7,691 bases of DNA from Aquabacter sp. (GCA_030147645.1 JASBUY010000012.1:1-7691); one strand, 5' to 3'. Positions 1-5,922 are shown, numbered from the stretch's first letter. Numbers and translations are program-made. Notes: generated by a model from the letters alone, not told the origin.

Positions 1-45
1 GGTGACGACGTCCACCGGAGCGCGGCTCGGCGCAGGCGCGCTCAT
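1..45 (-). CDS. mtaB: Probable tRNA methylthiotransferase MtaB, N-terminal 15 codons only
   Basis: Only the first 15 codons are present: an ATG at 45 on the minus strand, reading MSAPAPSRAPVDVVT and leaving the window. MtaB is a radical-SAM enzyme that adds the 2-methylthio group to N6-threonylcarbamoyladenosine at position 37 of some tRNAs. MiaB/MtaB-family proteins begin with a short variable stretch followed by VDVVTFGCRLN-like sequence, and the visible VDVVT fits that opening. The start overlaps the dapF stop by four bases (ATGA, 42-45), which suggests translational coupling, and mtaB directly follows dapF in many Hyphomicrobiales (remembered gene order). The cluster with the 4Fe-4S cysteines is outside the window, so the identity rests on five conserved residues plus context. 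Confidence 0.7.
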   Translation of the reverse strand, partial: MSAPAPSRAPVDVVT

Positions 46-899
46 GGCGCGTCCGCCAGCATGGCCGGCGTGATGCGGCCGGCGAATTCATGGGCGACCG
101 GGCCGGTCATGAGCACATGGCCGTCGCTCTCGCGCCAGGAAATGGCAAGGTCGCCCCCGGGCAGCGTCACCCGGACCTGCCGGCTTGAGCGGCCGGTGCG
201 GGCGGCAGCGACGGCGGTGGCGCAGGCGGCGGTGCCGCAGGCGCGGGTGCGGCCGGCACCCCGCTCCCACACATGCAGAAGGATCTGGTCGGTCGCCACC
301 ATCTCGGCAAAGGAGATGTTGGCGCGGGCGGGGAACAGTGCATGGTGCTCCAGCTCCGCGCCAAGCCGTTCCACATCCACCGCGCCGGCGTCCGGCACGA
401 AGAAGACCGCATGGGGATTGCCCATGGACACGAAGCTCGCCGGCCCGAGCCATTCATAGCCTGGGATGTCGCTGGCGGCAGTGTCCGCCACCTCATGCGC
501 CAGCGGAATCTCCGCCCAATTCAGGCGCGGGGCGCCCATGTCCACCGTGACGGCGCCATCGGCTTCGAGCACGCAGTCCAGCAGGCCGGCAGCGCTTTCG
601 AACAGGATGCGCGCGGCGCCCGTCCGCGCGCCCTCCAGCGCCGCGATGCACCGTGTGCCGTTGCCACAGGCGGCGGATTCCGAACCGTCCGAATTCAGGA
701 TCTTCACAAAGGCGGCCGTGTCCGCGCGCCGGGGCGGATAGAGCAGCATGGCCTGATCGAAGGGCAGCACGTCGGCACGGGCGAGCGCGCGCGCGGCGGC
801 CGCGCTCACGTCAACGGGATCGGCGCGCAGGTCGAGAACCAGGATCTCGTTGCCGAGTCCGTTCATTTTTACAAAGGCGCGATCAACCAGGCTGGCCAT
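42..899 (-). CDS. dapF: Diaminopimelate epimerase
   Basis: DapF interconverts LL- and meso-diaminopimelate in the cytoplasm, the penultimate step to lysine and the source of the meso-DAP cross-linking residue of peptidoglycan. It is a cofactor-independent two-cysteine racemase. Both active-site blocks are visible: DGSESAACGNGTRC with the first catalytic cysteine at C78, and ERGAGRTRACGTAACAT with the second at C221. The family opening FVKMNGLGNE is at residues 9-18 and MGNPHAV at 159-165. The length of 285 aa is normal for the family. The start at 899 places eight residues before the conserved FVKM block. The preceding bases show no good Shine-Dalgarno match, so the exact start is less certain than the gene. 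It is transcribed away from the gene at 1071 and overlaps the next minus-strand gene at its stop. Confidence 0.97.
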   Translation of the reverse strand: MASLVDRAFVKMNGLGNEILVLDLRADPVDVSAAAARALARADVLPFDQAMLLYPPRRADTAAFVKILNSDGSESAACGNGTRCIAALEGARTGAARILFESAAGLLDCVLEADGAVTVDMGAPRLNWAEIPLAHEVADTAASDIPGYEWLGPASFVSMGNPHAVFFVPDAGAVDVERLGAELEHHALFPARANISFAEMVATDQILLHVWERGAGRTRACGTAACATAVAAARTGRSSRQVRVTLPGGDLAISWRESDGHVLMTGPVAHEFAGRITPAMLADAP

Positions 900-956
900 G
901 AATCCGAGGCTCGAAGGCTGCAGTGACGGAGCGACAGGTGCGGCGGATGCCGCCGT

Positions 957-974
957 CCCGCCTTATATGGCGGG
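957..974. repeat. Inverted repeat with AT-rich loop in the dapF divergent spacer
   Basis: CCCGCC (957-962), TTATAT (963-968) and GGCGGG (969-974) form a perfect 6-bp stem around the only AT-rich hexamer of the 900-1070 spacer. The core reads TTATAT on plus and ATATAA on minus, so it could hold a -10 element for either divergent gene. I find no convincing -35 box at 16-18 bp in either direction. An operator is equally possible; the function is inference. Confidence 0.35.
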
Positions 975-1035
975 CACAGGGTCGCACGCCACCCCCCCTT
1001 GGCGCGCGGCGGGGCTTCAGCCAGAACATGAGAGA

Positions 1036-1055
1036 CGCGCGCGGCGGGGCGCGCG
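1036..1055 (+). other. GC hairpin just upstream of a ribosome-binding site
   Basis: CGCGCGC (1036-1042) pairs with GCGCGCG (1049-1055) around a six-base loop, an all-GC 7-bp stem. It ends two bases before the AAGGA ribosome-binding site (1058-1062) of the gene starting at 1071. In the transcript it could affect access to the start region. Such stems also occur by chance in GC-rich spacers, so no role is assigned. Confidence 0.35.
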
Positions 1056-1070
1056 GCAAGGACCGGCACA

Positions 1071-1928
1071 ATGACGTTCGGCAATCTCAAAAGCGGTGCG
1101 CGGGCGGGTGTCGCCGGCGTCTTGACGTCTCTCTTGGTCGCGGGCACGGCCTTCGCCCAAGGAACAGCCCCCGCACCTGTTCCCTCGGCCGCCCCCTCGG
1201 CGGCCCCCGCGGCGTCGCCCCCTGCCGCCGCGTCGCCGGCCCTCCCTGCGCCCGCGCCCGCCACACCGGCTGCGGAGCCAGCTTCGCCAGCGCCCACCGT
1301 GCCGCCGCCCGCTGCGGAGACGACGCCGGCTCCCGCTCCGGCGCCGAGTGCCGCGCAGGCCCCCGCCCCCGCGCCGGACCCGTCAGCACCGCCCGCCGGC
1401 ACAGCGCCGCCCGCCACCTCCACGCCCGCGCCGGCACCCGGCCACCCCGGCCCGGCGCACACGGACACGGTCACCGGCGAGACCATGGTGCTCAACCCCG
1501 TCGCGGTCCTGACCAAGACCGGCACCTCATCCTGGGAAGACGGCTTCGACACCATCGTCGCCACCCTCGCCGCGATCCAGGCGGAGATGAACCGGCTGGG
1601 CCTCAAGCGGGCGGGGGAGGTGATGATTTCCTATACCCAGTCGGACGAGGCCGGTTTCGATTTCGAGGCACAGGTCCCCTTCACCGGAGACAGCGCCGAA
1701 AAGCCCCGCGACGGCGTGAAGATCGGCGCGTCCTATGCCGGCCGGGTGATGAAATTCCATCATTCCGGCTCGTTCGCCGACATGGACATGACCTATGAGG
1801 GCGTGGCGAATTATCTCGATTCCCGCAGCATCGAAGGACAGGATTTCTATATCGAACGATATGTAACTGACCCCGCCACCGCCGCCCCCGAGGCCTTGGA
1901 GGTGGACATCTTCGTGCCGTTGCGCTGA
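1071..1928 (+). CDS. Exported protein: signal peptide, Pro/Ala linker, GyrI-like effector-binding domain
   Basis: No gene name is recognised. The product of 285 aa has three parts. Residues 1-29 look like a Sec signal peptide: basic start (K7, R11), a hydrophobic run (VAGVLTSLLVAG) and an AFA cleavage motif before Q30. Residues 31-129 are almost entirely Ala, Pro, Ser and Thr, presumably a disordered spacer. Residues 145-285 resemble the GyrI-like / AraC effector-binding (SOUL-related) fold: GEVMISYTQ (182-190), a central V-I-G-x-S-Y-A-G strand, FHHSGSFADMDMTYEGVANYL (229-249), and the characteristic ending ERYVTDP...PEALEVDIFVPL (262-284). In other proteins this fold binds small amphipathic molecules or DNA gyrase. 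Here it lacks a DNA-binding domain and appears to face the periplasm, so a ligand-binding or carrier role is only a guess. AAGGA lies 8 bases before the ATG. Confidence 0.85.
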   Translation: MTFGNLKSGARAGVAGVLTSLLVAGTAFAQGTAPAPVPSAAPSAAPAASPPAAASPALPAPAPATPAAEPASPAPTVPPPAAETTPAPAPAPSAAQAPAPAPDPSAPPAGTAPPATSTPAPAPGHPGPAHTDTVTGETMVLNPVAVLTKTGTSSWEDGFDTIVATLAAIQAEMNRLGLKRAGEVMISYTQSDEAGFDFEAQVPFTGDSAEKPRDGVKIGASYAGRVMKFHHSGSFADMDMTYEGVANYLDSRSIEGQDFYIERYVTDPATAAPEALEVDIFVPLR

Positions 1929-2009
1929 GCGGAGCTTTGCAGCGGGCCGCGAATCTTCTTTGTTAGGGACCATCGGTCCGCTCCGCCCGTCCGGGCATAG
2001 GAGGCGCCC

Positions 2010-2552
2010 ATGCCGCGACTCTTCACAGCACTCGAAATCCCGGCGGATGTCGGAATGGGCCTGTCCATGCTGCGCGGCGGCCTTTCAGGGGCGCGCTGGA
2101 TCGATCCGGAGAATTACCACCTCACCTTGCGTTTCGTCGGCGATGTGGACGACAGCCTGGCGCGCGAGGTGATGTATGCGCTGGGCCGGATCCGCCGCCG
2201 TTCCTTCGAACTGTCGCTGGACGGGCTCGACCAGTTCGGCGGGCATAAGCCGCGCTCCCTTTTCGCTGCGGTGCGCTCCACGCCGGCCCTCATGGAGCTT
2301 CAGGCCGAACATGAGCGGCTGATGCAGCGCCTCGGCCTGTCTCCAGACCGCTCCTACAAGCCGCATGTGACGCTCGCCCGCCTGCGGGACGCCTCCAGCC
2401 GGCAGGTGGCGGACTATCTCGCCACGCGCGGCAGCTATCGCAGCCAGCCGTTCCGCGTCCCGCGCTTCGTCCTGTTCTCCTCGCGCGATTCGGTCGGGGG
2501 CGGGCCCTACCTGGTGGAAGCCGCCTATCCGCTTGAGAGCGATGCGGGCTGA
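2010..2552 (+). CDS. thpR: RNA 2',3'-cyclic phosphodiesterase (2'-5' RNA ligase family)
   Basis: This 180-aa cytoplasmic protein belongs to the 2H phosphoesterase superfamily. Members open 2',3'-cyclic phosphate ends of RNA and, in vitro, can ligate 2'-5' tRNA halves; the physiological substrate in bacteria is not well settled. Both signature tetrapeptides are present: HLTL at 37-40 and HVTL at 119-122, giving the two catalytic histidines H37 and H119. The surroundings are typical too: an MPRLFTALEIP opening, RWIDPENYHLTLRFVGDV (29-46) and SYKPHVTLARL (115-125). The start is fixed by a perfect AGGAGG (1999-2004) five bases before the ATG. tam follows 36 bp downstream on the same strand, so the two are probably co-transcribed, though no functional link between them is evident. 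Confidence 0.95.
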   Translation: MPRLFTALEIPADVGMGLSMLRGGLSGARWIDPENYHLTLRFVGDVDDSLAREVMYALGRIRRRSFELSLDGLDQFGGHKPRSLFAAVRSTPALMELQAEHERLMQRLGLSPDRSYKPHVTLARLRDASSRQVADYLATRGSYRSQPFRVPRFVLFSSRDSVGGGPYLVEAAYPLESDAG

Positions 2553-2588
2553 CGGCGCACGCTTGCCCGAACCTGACAGGAGAGGCCC

Positions 2589-3365
2589 ATGGCGCAGGAT
2601 TGGAACGCCCGGCAATATCTGAAATTCGAGGATGAGCGCACGCGCCCGCCCCGCGATCTGCTGGCGCAGCTTCCGCTGGATGCGCCCGGGCTGTGCGTGG
2701 ACCTTGGCTGCGGGCCGGGAAATTCCACCGAATTGCTGGTGGCGCGCTTCCCTGGCGCGCAGGTGATGGGCATCGACACCTCGCCGGACATGCTCGCCAG
2801 CGCACGCGCCCGCCTGCCCTCGGTGCGGTTCGAAGCGGGCGATGCCAGTCACTTCACCCTGGAGCAGCCAGCGGACCTGATCTTCGCCAATGCCGTCCTG
2901 CAATGGGTGCCGGACCATGCGCGCCTGTTCCCACGGCTTCTCTCCCTGCTCGCGCCGGGCGGTTTTCTCGCCGTGCAGATGCCGGACAATCTCGATGAAC
3001 CGTCCCACGCCGCCATGCGCGAGACCGCACATAATGGCCCGTGGGCGGACAAGCTCGCGGGAGCGGCCGGCGCCCGCTCGCCCTTGCCGAGCGCCGAGCA
3101 CTATTATGACCTGCTGATCCCCCACGCCGCGCGCGTCGACATCTGGCGCACAACCTATCAGCACCCGCTGGAGGGGATTCCCGCCATTGTCGAATGGGTG
3201 AAGGGAACGGGATTGCGGCCCTTCATCGATCCTCTGGACGGGGAGGAGCGGGACGCGTTCCTCGCGGCCTATGCCGAGCGGCTGGCGCGGCATTACCGCA
3301 TAAGGGCGGACGGGAAGGTCCTGCTCGCCTTCCCGCGCCTCTTCCTCGTGGCCCAGCGCGCTTGA
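2589..3365 (+). CDS. tam: Trans-aconitate 2-methyltransferase
   Basis: Tam is an S-adenosylmethionine-dependent cytoplasmic enzyme that methyl-esterifies trans-aconitate, a spontaneous isomer of the citric-acid-cycle intermediate cis-aconitate that inhibits aconitase. The 258-aa sequence matches E. coli Tam (about 252 aa) along its whole length as I remember it: DWNARQYLKFEDERTRPP (4-21), SAM-binding motif I VDLGCGPGNST (37-47), acidic D63 in GIDTSPDM, LIFANAVLQWVPDH (97-110), LAVQMPDN (127-134), YYDLL (172-176), VDIWRTTY (183-190), TGLRPF (207-212) and LLAFPRLFLVA (245-255). The WRTTY and TGLRP blocks separate Tam from generic class I methyltransferases. AGGAG (2578-2582) precedes the ATG by six bases. 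The gene is convergent with the hydroxylase gene downstream, with three bases between their stop codons. Confidence 0.95.
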   Translation: MAQDWNARQYLKFEDERTRPPRDLLAQLPLDAPGLCVDLGCGPGNSTELLVARFPGAQVMGIDTSPDMLASARARLPSVRFEAGDASHFTLEQPADLIFANAVLQWVPDHARLFPRLLSLLAPGGFLAVQMPDNLDEPSHAAMRETAHNGPWADKLAGAAGARSPLPSAEHYYDLLIPHAARVDIWRTTYQHPLEGIPAIVEWVKGTGLRPFIDPLDGEERDAFLAAYAERLARHYRIRADGKVLLAFPRLFLVAQRA

Positions 3366-3368
3366 ATC

Positions 3369-4622
3369 CTACAGCGCCTCGCCCCGCAGCAGGCGGGGCA
3401 CCGCCCCGGTGAGGCCGGCGGCATCCTTGATGAACAGGCCCTTGAGGCGCGGCAGGCGGTCCACCATGCCAAGCCCCACGTCGCGCACGAGGCGCAGGAC
3501 GTCCGAGCGGTTGGAGAACAGGCGGTTGAGCCCGTCGGTCGCAACGCCCATGGCCAGCGTGTCGAAGCGCCGCCAGCGCTGGTAGCGCTCAAGCACGTCG
3601 GAACCGGCGAAATCGAGGCCCACGCGGGCGGCATCGGTGATGGCCTCGGCCAGCGCCGCCACGTCCCGCAGGCCCATATTGAGCCCCTGCCCGGCAATGG
3701 GGTGAATCACATGGGCCGCATCGCCCACGAGCGCGAAGCGCTCGCCGATGAAGCTGCGGGCCATGGCGAAGCCCAGCGGATACACGCCCGGCTTGGAGAC
3801 CGGCTTCACCCAGCCCAGCGCATGACCGAAGCGCACTTCCAGTTCCTCCTGGAAGATCATGGGCGGCAGCGCCGCGATGCGCTTCGCATCCTCGGTGCGC
3901 TCCGTCCACACGATGGAGGCGCGGTTGCCGGGCAAAGGCAGGGTCGCGAACGGACCCGGCGGGAGGAAATGCTCCTCGGCGCGGCCCTCATGGGGGCGCT
4001 CATGCTCCACGGTGAAGGTGATGGCCGACTGGTCATAGGCCCAGGAGACGGTGCGGATGCCGGCCATGTCCCGCAGGCGCGACCGCGCCCCGTCGCAGGC
4101 CACCAGCAGCGCGGCGGACAGGCGGCGGCCCGCGCCATAGCCGATCTCCACATGGGAGCGATGGGTGACGAAGTCGGAAACGGGGGCGGCATGAAGGTCG
4201 ATGCCGGCATCCCGCGCGGCCTGCGTCAAGGCGTCCAGCAGACTGGCGTTGGGCACCATATAAGCAAAGGGCTCGCCGGGCTCCACATCGCCGTCGAAGG
4301 TGAGGAAGACCGGGCGCGCCACGTCGCGGGTGCGGCTGTCGGTCACGTGCATGGAGCGGATGGGCTCGGCCGCGCCGCCGAGGCGGTCCCATACGCCGAG
4401 CGTGGTCAAAAGGCGCCGTGCGCCGGCCGCGATGGCGGAGGCGCGCAGGTCGCCCGACGTGTCGCGCCCGATGGTGGGGTCGAACACGCTGATGCGCGCA
4501 TCGGCGCCCAATCCCTCGCGCAGCGCCAAGGCAAGGCTGAGCCCGGCGAGGCCCCCGCCGGCAATGGCGATATCGGCGGTGCCGCCGGCGGCGGCCGCGC
4601 GGTCCTGCGCGAATTCGGTCAT
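3369..4622 (-). CDS. FAD-dependent UbiH/UbiF/COQ6-family ubiquinone biosynthesis hydroxylase
   Basis: This 417-aa flavoprotein monooxygenase belongs to the family that hydroxylates the benzoquinone ring during ubiquinone synthesis. Visible motifs are the N-terminal dinucleotide fold DIAIAGGGLAGLSLALAL with GxGxxG at 22-27, the LVACDGARS block with D177-G178, and FALVGDAAHVIHPIAGQGLNMGLRD (296-320), which combines the flavin-ribityl GD pair (G300-D301) with the HPIAGQGxN signature of ubiquinone hydroxylases. The start is taken at 4622, not at an in-frame ATG at 4712, because AGGAGG lies five bases upstream of 4622 and the extra 30 residues are low-complexity and precede the usual family N-terminus. 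Alphaproteobacteria carry one to three such enzymes (UbiL, UbiM, UbiH types) with different ring positions; the sequence alone does not tell me which, so no symbol is given. It is divergent from tesB. Confidence 0.92.
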   Translation of the reverse strand: MTEFAQDRAAAAGGTADIAIAGGGLAGLSLALALREGLGADARISVFDPTIGRDTSGDLRASAIAAGARRLLTTLGVWDRLGGAAEPIRSMHVTDSRTRDVARPVFLTFDGDVEPGEPFAYMVPNASLLDALTQAARDAGIDLHAAPVSDFVTHRSHVEIGYGAGRRLSAALLVACDGARSRLRDMAGIRTVSWAYDQSAITFTVEHERPHEGRAEEHFLPPGPFATLPLPGNRASIVWTERTEDAKRIAALPPMIFQEELEVRFGHALGWVKPVSKPGVYPLGFAMARSFIGERFALVGDAAHVIHPIAGQGLNMGLRDVAALAEAITDAARVGLDFAGSDVLERYQRWRRFDTLAMGVATDGLNRLFSNRSDVLRLVRDVGLGMVDRLPRLKGLFIKDAAGLTGAVPRLLRGEAL

Positions 4623-4627
4623 GACAT

Positions 4628-4633
4628 CCTCCT
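4628..4633 (-). promoter_or_regulatory. Shine-Dalgarno site fixing the hydroxylase start
   Basis: On the minus strand AGGAGG ends five bases before the ATG at 4622. This perfect site decides the start against the longer in-frame option at 4712, which would place the site inside the coding region. Confidence 0.8.
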
Positions 4634-4746
4634 GCGGCCCACCGCCCTTCGACCCTGAGGATCGCGCGGGAGCCGGCTGCTGGCACCGGCGGTACGGCGC
4701 AAACGCGCCCACGGATCAGGCACGATGCGGAACCGGCGGCTTGACG

Positions 4747-4774
4747 GCGCGGGACCTGCAAGGTCCAGTCGCGC
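4747..4774 (+). other. Hairpin in the tesB leader
   Basis: GCGCG (4747-4751) pairs with CGCGC (4770-4774), and inside it GGACC (4752-4756) pairs with GGTCC (4762-4766) around TGCAA, leaving AGT as a one-sided bulge. That gives ten base pairs ending 22 bases before the tesB ATG. The sequence AAGGTCC of the right arm (4760/4761-4766) recurs at 4786-4792, where it contains the tesB ribosome-binding site, so GGGACC (4751-4756) could pair with either copy. A regulatory role is inference; the stem could also be a DNA operator. Confidence 0.4.
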
Positions 4775-4796
4775 CAGCACACCATAAGGTCCCGCC

Positions 4797-5666
4797 ATGA
4801 CAGATCATGTTGCCGCCTTCCTGGACATCCTCAACCTGGAGCCCCTGGAGATCAATCTGTTCCGGGGTCGCAGCGCCTCACCGGATGGGGGGCGGGTGTT
4901 CGGCGGGCAGGTTTTGGCCCAAGCCCTCGTGGCGGCGCGCCGCACCGTCCCGGAGGATCGCATCGCCCATTCCCTGCACGGCTATTTCCTGCTGGGCGGC
5001 GATCCCAAGGTGCCGATCGTGTTCGATGTGGACCGCATCCGGGACGGGCGCAGCTTCACCACCCGGCGCGTGGTCGCCATCCAGCACGGGCGCGCCATTT
5101 TTTCCATGTCGGTGTCCTATCAGGTGGAGGAAACGGGATTCGAGCACCAGTCGGCCATGCCGGATGTGCTGATGCCCGAACAGCTTCCGGGCGACGAGGT
5201 GTGGCGCGAGAAGCTGCTGGCCCGCTATCCGAGCTCCGCGACGCGCGGCTGGATGGCGCTGCGCCCGCTGGAGATCAAGCCCACCAGCCTGGATTCGCCC
5301 TATGTGGGCGGCGGCGGCCAGCCGACCCGCCCGAGCCTGTGGATCCGGGTGCGCGGACGCATGCCGGACGACCTCCCCGTCCATCAGGCCGTGCTCACCT
5401 ATGCCTCCGATCTGTCGCTGCTTCAGGCGGCGCTCCTGCCCCACGGCAAGAGCGTGTTCGACACGGACCTGCAGGTGGCGAGCCTGGATCATGCGCTGTG
5501 GTTTCACCGCCGCTTCCGGGCCGACGAATGGCTGCTCTACGTTCAGGAGAGCCCCGCCGCCTTTGGCGCGCGCGGATTCTGCCGCGGCGAATTCTTCACG
5601 CGCGACGGATTGCTGGTGGCGTCGGTCACTCAGGAAGGCTTGATACGCCCGGTTGAGCCGAAATGA
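4797..5666 (+). CDS. tesB: Acyl-CoA thioesterase II
   Basis: TesB hydrolyses medium- and long-chain acyl-CoAs to free fatty acid and CoA in the cytoplasm. The 289-aa protein has the double hot-dog layout and aligns with E. coli TesB end to end: LFRGRS (21-26), GGRVFGGQVLAQAL (31-44), HSLHGYFLLGGDP (58-70), RDGRSFTTRRVVAIQHG (82-98), GFEHQ (114-118), WIRVRGRMPDDLPVHQ (182-197), YASDLSLL (202-209), SLDHALWFHR (229-238), EWLLY (244-248) and ARGFCRGEFFTRDGLLVASVTQEG (258-281). The catalytic Asp, Ser/Thr and Gln map to D205, S229 and Q279; E. coli has Thr at the middle position, and Ser is a conservative replacement. AAGG (4786-4789) lies seven bases before the ATG. A TTGACG at 4741 resembles a -35 box but lacks a partner -10. 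Confidence 0.96.
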   Translation: MTDHVAAFLDILNLEPLEINLFRGRSASPDGGRVFGGQVLAQALVAARRTVPEDRIAHSLHGYFLLGGDPKVPIVFDVDRIRDGRSFTTRRVVAIQHGRAIFSMSVSYQVEETGFEHQSAMPDVLMPEQLPGDEVWREKLLARYPSSATRGWMALRPLEIKPTSLDSPYVGGGGQPTRPSLWIRVRGRMPDDLPVHQAVLTYASDLSLLQAALLPHGKSVFDTDLQVASLDHALWFHRRFRADEWLLYVQESPAAFGARGFCRGEFFTRDGLLVASVTQEGLIRPVEPK

Positions 5667-5683
5667 CCAGCACGCGCGCATGA

Positions 5684-5700
5684 CGCCTAAAATTTAGGCG
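5684..5700. promoter_or_regulatory. 17-bp perfect inverted repeat, candidate NtrC enhancer site
   Basis: CGCCTAAA and TTTAGGCG flank a single A, a perfect 8-bp palindrome lying 17 bases after the tesB stop. Its centre is about 120 bp upstream of the start point predicted from the -24/-12 element before glnK, where NtrC enhancer sites commonly lie. It shares the 17-bp length, the A-rich centre and GC at positions 2-3 and 15-16 with the NtrC consensus (TGCACC, A-rich centre, GGTGCA), but the arms differ. It could instead be a stem at the 3' end of the tesB transcript, although no T-run follows. The call is inference from position and symmetry. Confidence 0.4.
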
Positions 5701-5786
5701 AAAACTGAGGCAAAGCCGCGACCGCCTGATGGCGAGTCGGGGCGTGGCGAGAAAATAAGCAGCGCCGCAGCGCATTCCCGCCCATC

Positions 5787-5802
5787 TGGCACGGTCCTTG
5801 AT
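5787..5802 (+). promoter_or_regulatory. Sigma-54 type -24/-12 promoter of glnK-amtB
   Basis: TGGCAC, five bases, TTGAT matches the sigma-54 (RpoN) consensus TGGCAC-N5-TTGCW in the whole -24 box, in spacing and in TTG of the -12 box, but has A where C is usual. glnK-amtB is a classic NtrC/RpoN-activated operon under nitrogen limitation, so an element of this kind is expected here. Transcription would start near 5812-5814, giving a leader of about 110 bases. The deviation at -12 keeps the confidence below certainty. Confidence 0.72.
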
Positions 5803-5844
5803 TCCCTCTTCAGCAGGCTCGCGGCCGAGGTGCGGAATTCCCCG

Positions 5845-5860
5845 CTCCCACCGGCGGGAG
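5845..5860 (+). other. First hairpin in the glnK leader
   Basis: CTCCC (5845-5849) and GGGAG (5856-5860) form a 5-bp stem with the loop ACCGGC, inside the predicted transcript leader. No matching riboswitch class is recognised. Confidence 0.3.
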
Positions 5861-5872
5861 TCCGTGAGAAAC

Positions 5873-5899
5873 GCCCGCATCCGCCGTCCGGCGGTGGGC
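5873..5899 (+). other. Second, longer hairpin in the glnK leader
   Basis: CCGCC (5881-5885) pairs with GGCGG (5890-5894) around GTCC. Outside it GCCC (5873-5876) can pair with GGGC (5896-5899) across an asymmetric internal loop. The structure ends 11 bases before the AGGGA ribosome-binding site (5911-5915). It could modulate glnK translation or simply reflect GC-rich composition. Confidence 0.35.
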
Positions 5900-5922
5900 C
5901 TTCAGGGGACAGGGACCGATCC

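Noticed and set aside
1161..1460. GC-rich repetitive stretch as a possible tandem repeat or recombination site
   Set aside because: The repetition comes from Ala/Pro codons (GCC, CCC, GCG, CCG) of the linker. I see no fixed unit length or exact tandem copies.
923..1798. Open frame of 291 codons on the plus strand overlapping the GyrI-like gene in another frame
   Set aside because: The product is an Arg/Gly/His-rich mixture. The overlapping frame at 1071 has a signal peptide and a recognisable fold, so this one is a shadow.
1929..1986. GCGGAGC (1929-1935) and GCTCCGC (1980-1986) flanking a small GGACC/GGTCC hairpin after the GyrI-like gene, as a possible terminator
   Set aside because: The outer stem closes a loop of more than 40 bases and no T-run follows, so it is not a convincing intrinsic terminator. 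A 7-bp match is easily found by chance in this GC-rich region.
2085..3293. Open frame of 402 codons on the minus strand opposite thpR and tam
   Set aside because: It crosses two well-conserved genes on the other strand, and its product has low-complexity composition and no recognisable motif.
3702..4658. Open frame of 318 codons on the plus strand opposite the hydroxylase gene
   Set aside because: It is antisense to a flavoprotein with all family motifs intact, and shows no ribosome-binding site or motif of its own.
4741..4746. TTGACG as a -35 box for tesB
   Set aside because: No -10-like hexamer occurs 16-18 bases downstream; that stretch is the right arm of the hairpin and GC-rich.
5680..5697. 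Five-codon reading frame ATG ACG CCT AAA ATT TAG in the spacer before glnK
   Set aside because: It has no ribosome-binding site, lies upstream of the predicted transcription start, and arises from the palindrome itself.
5830..5922. Upstream in-frame extension of glnK from a GTG at 5830
   Set aside because: PII proteins begin MKxVxAIIKPFKL, which is reached exactly at 5923. The extra 31 residues are Pro/Arg-rich and correspond to the hairpin-containing leader.
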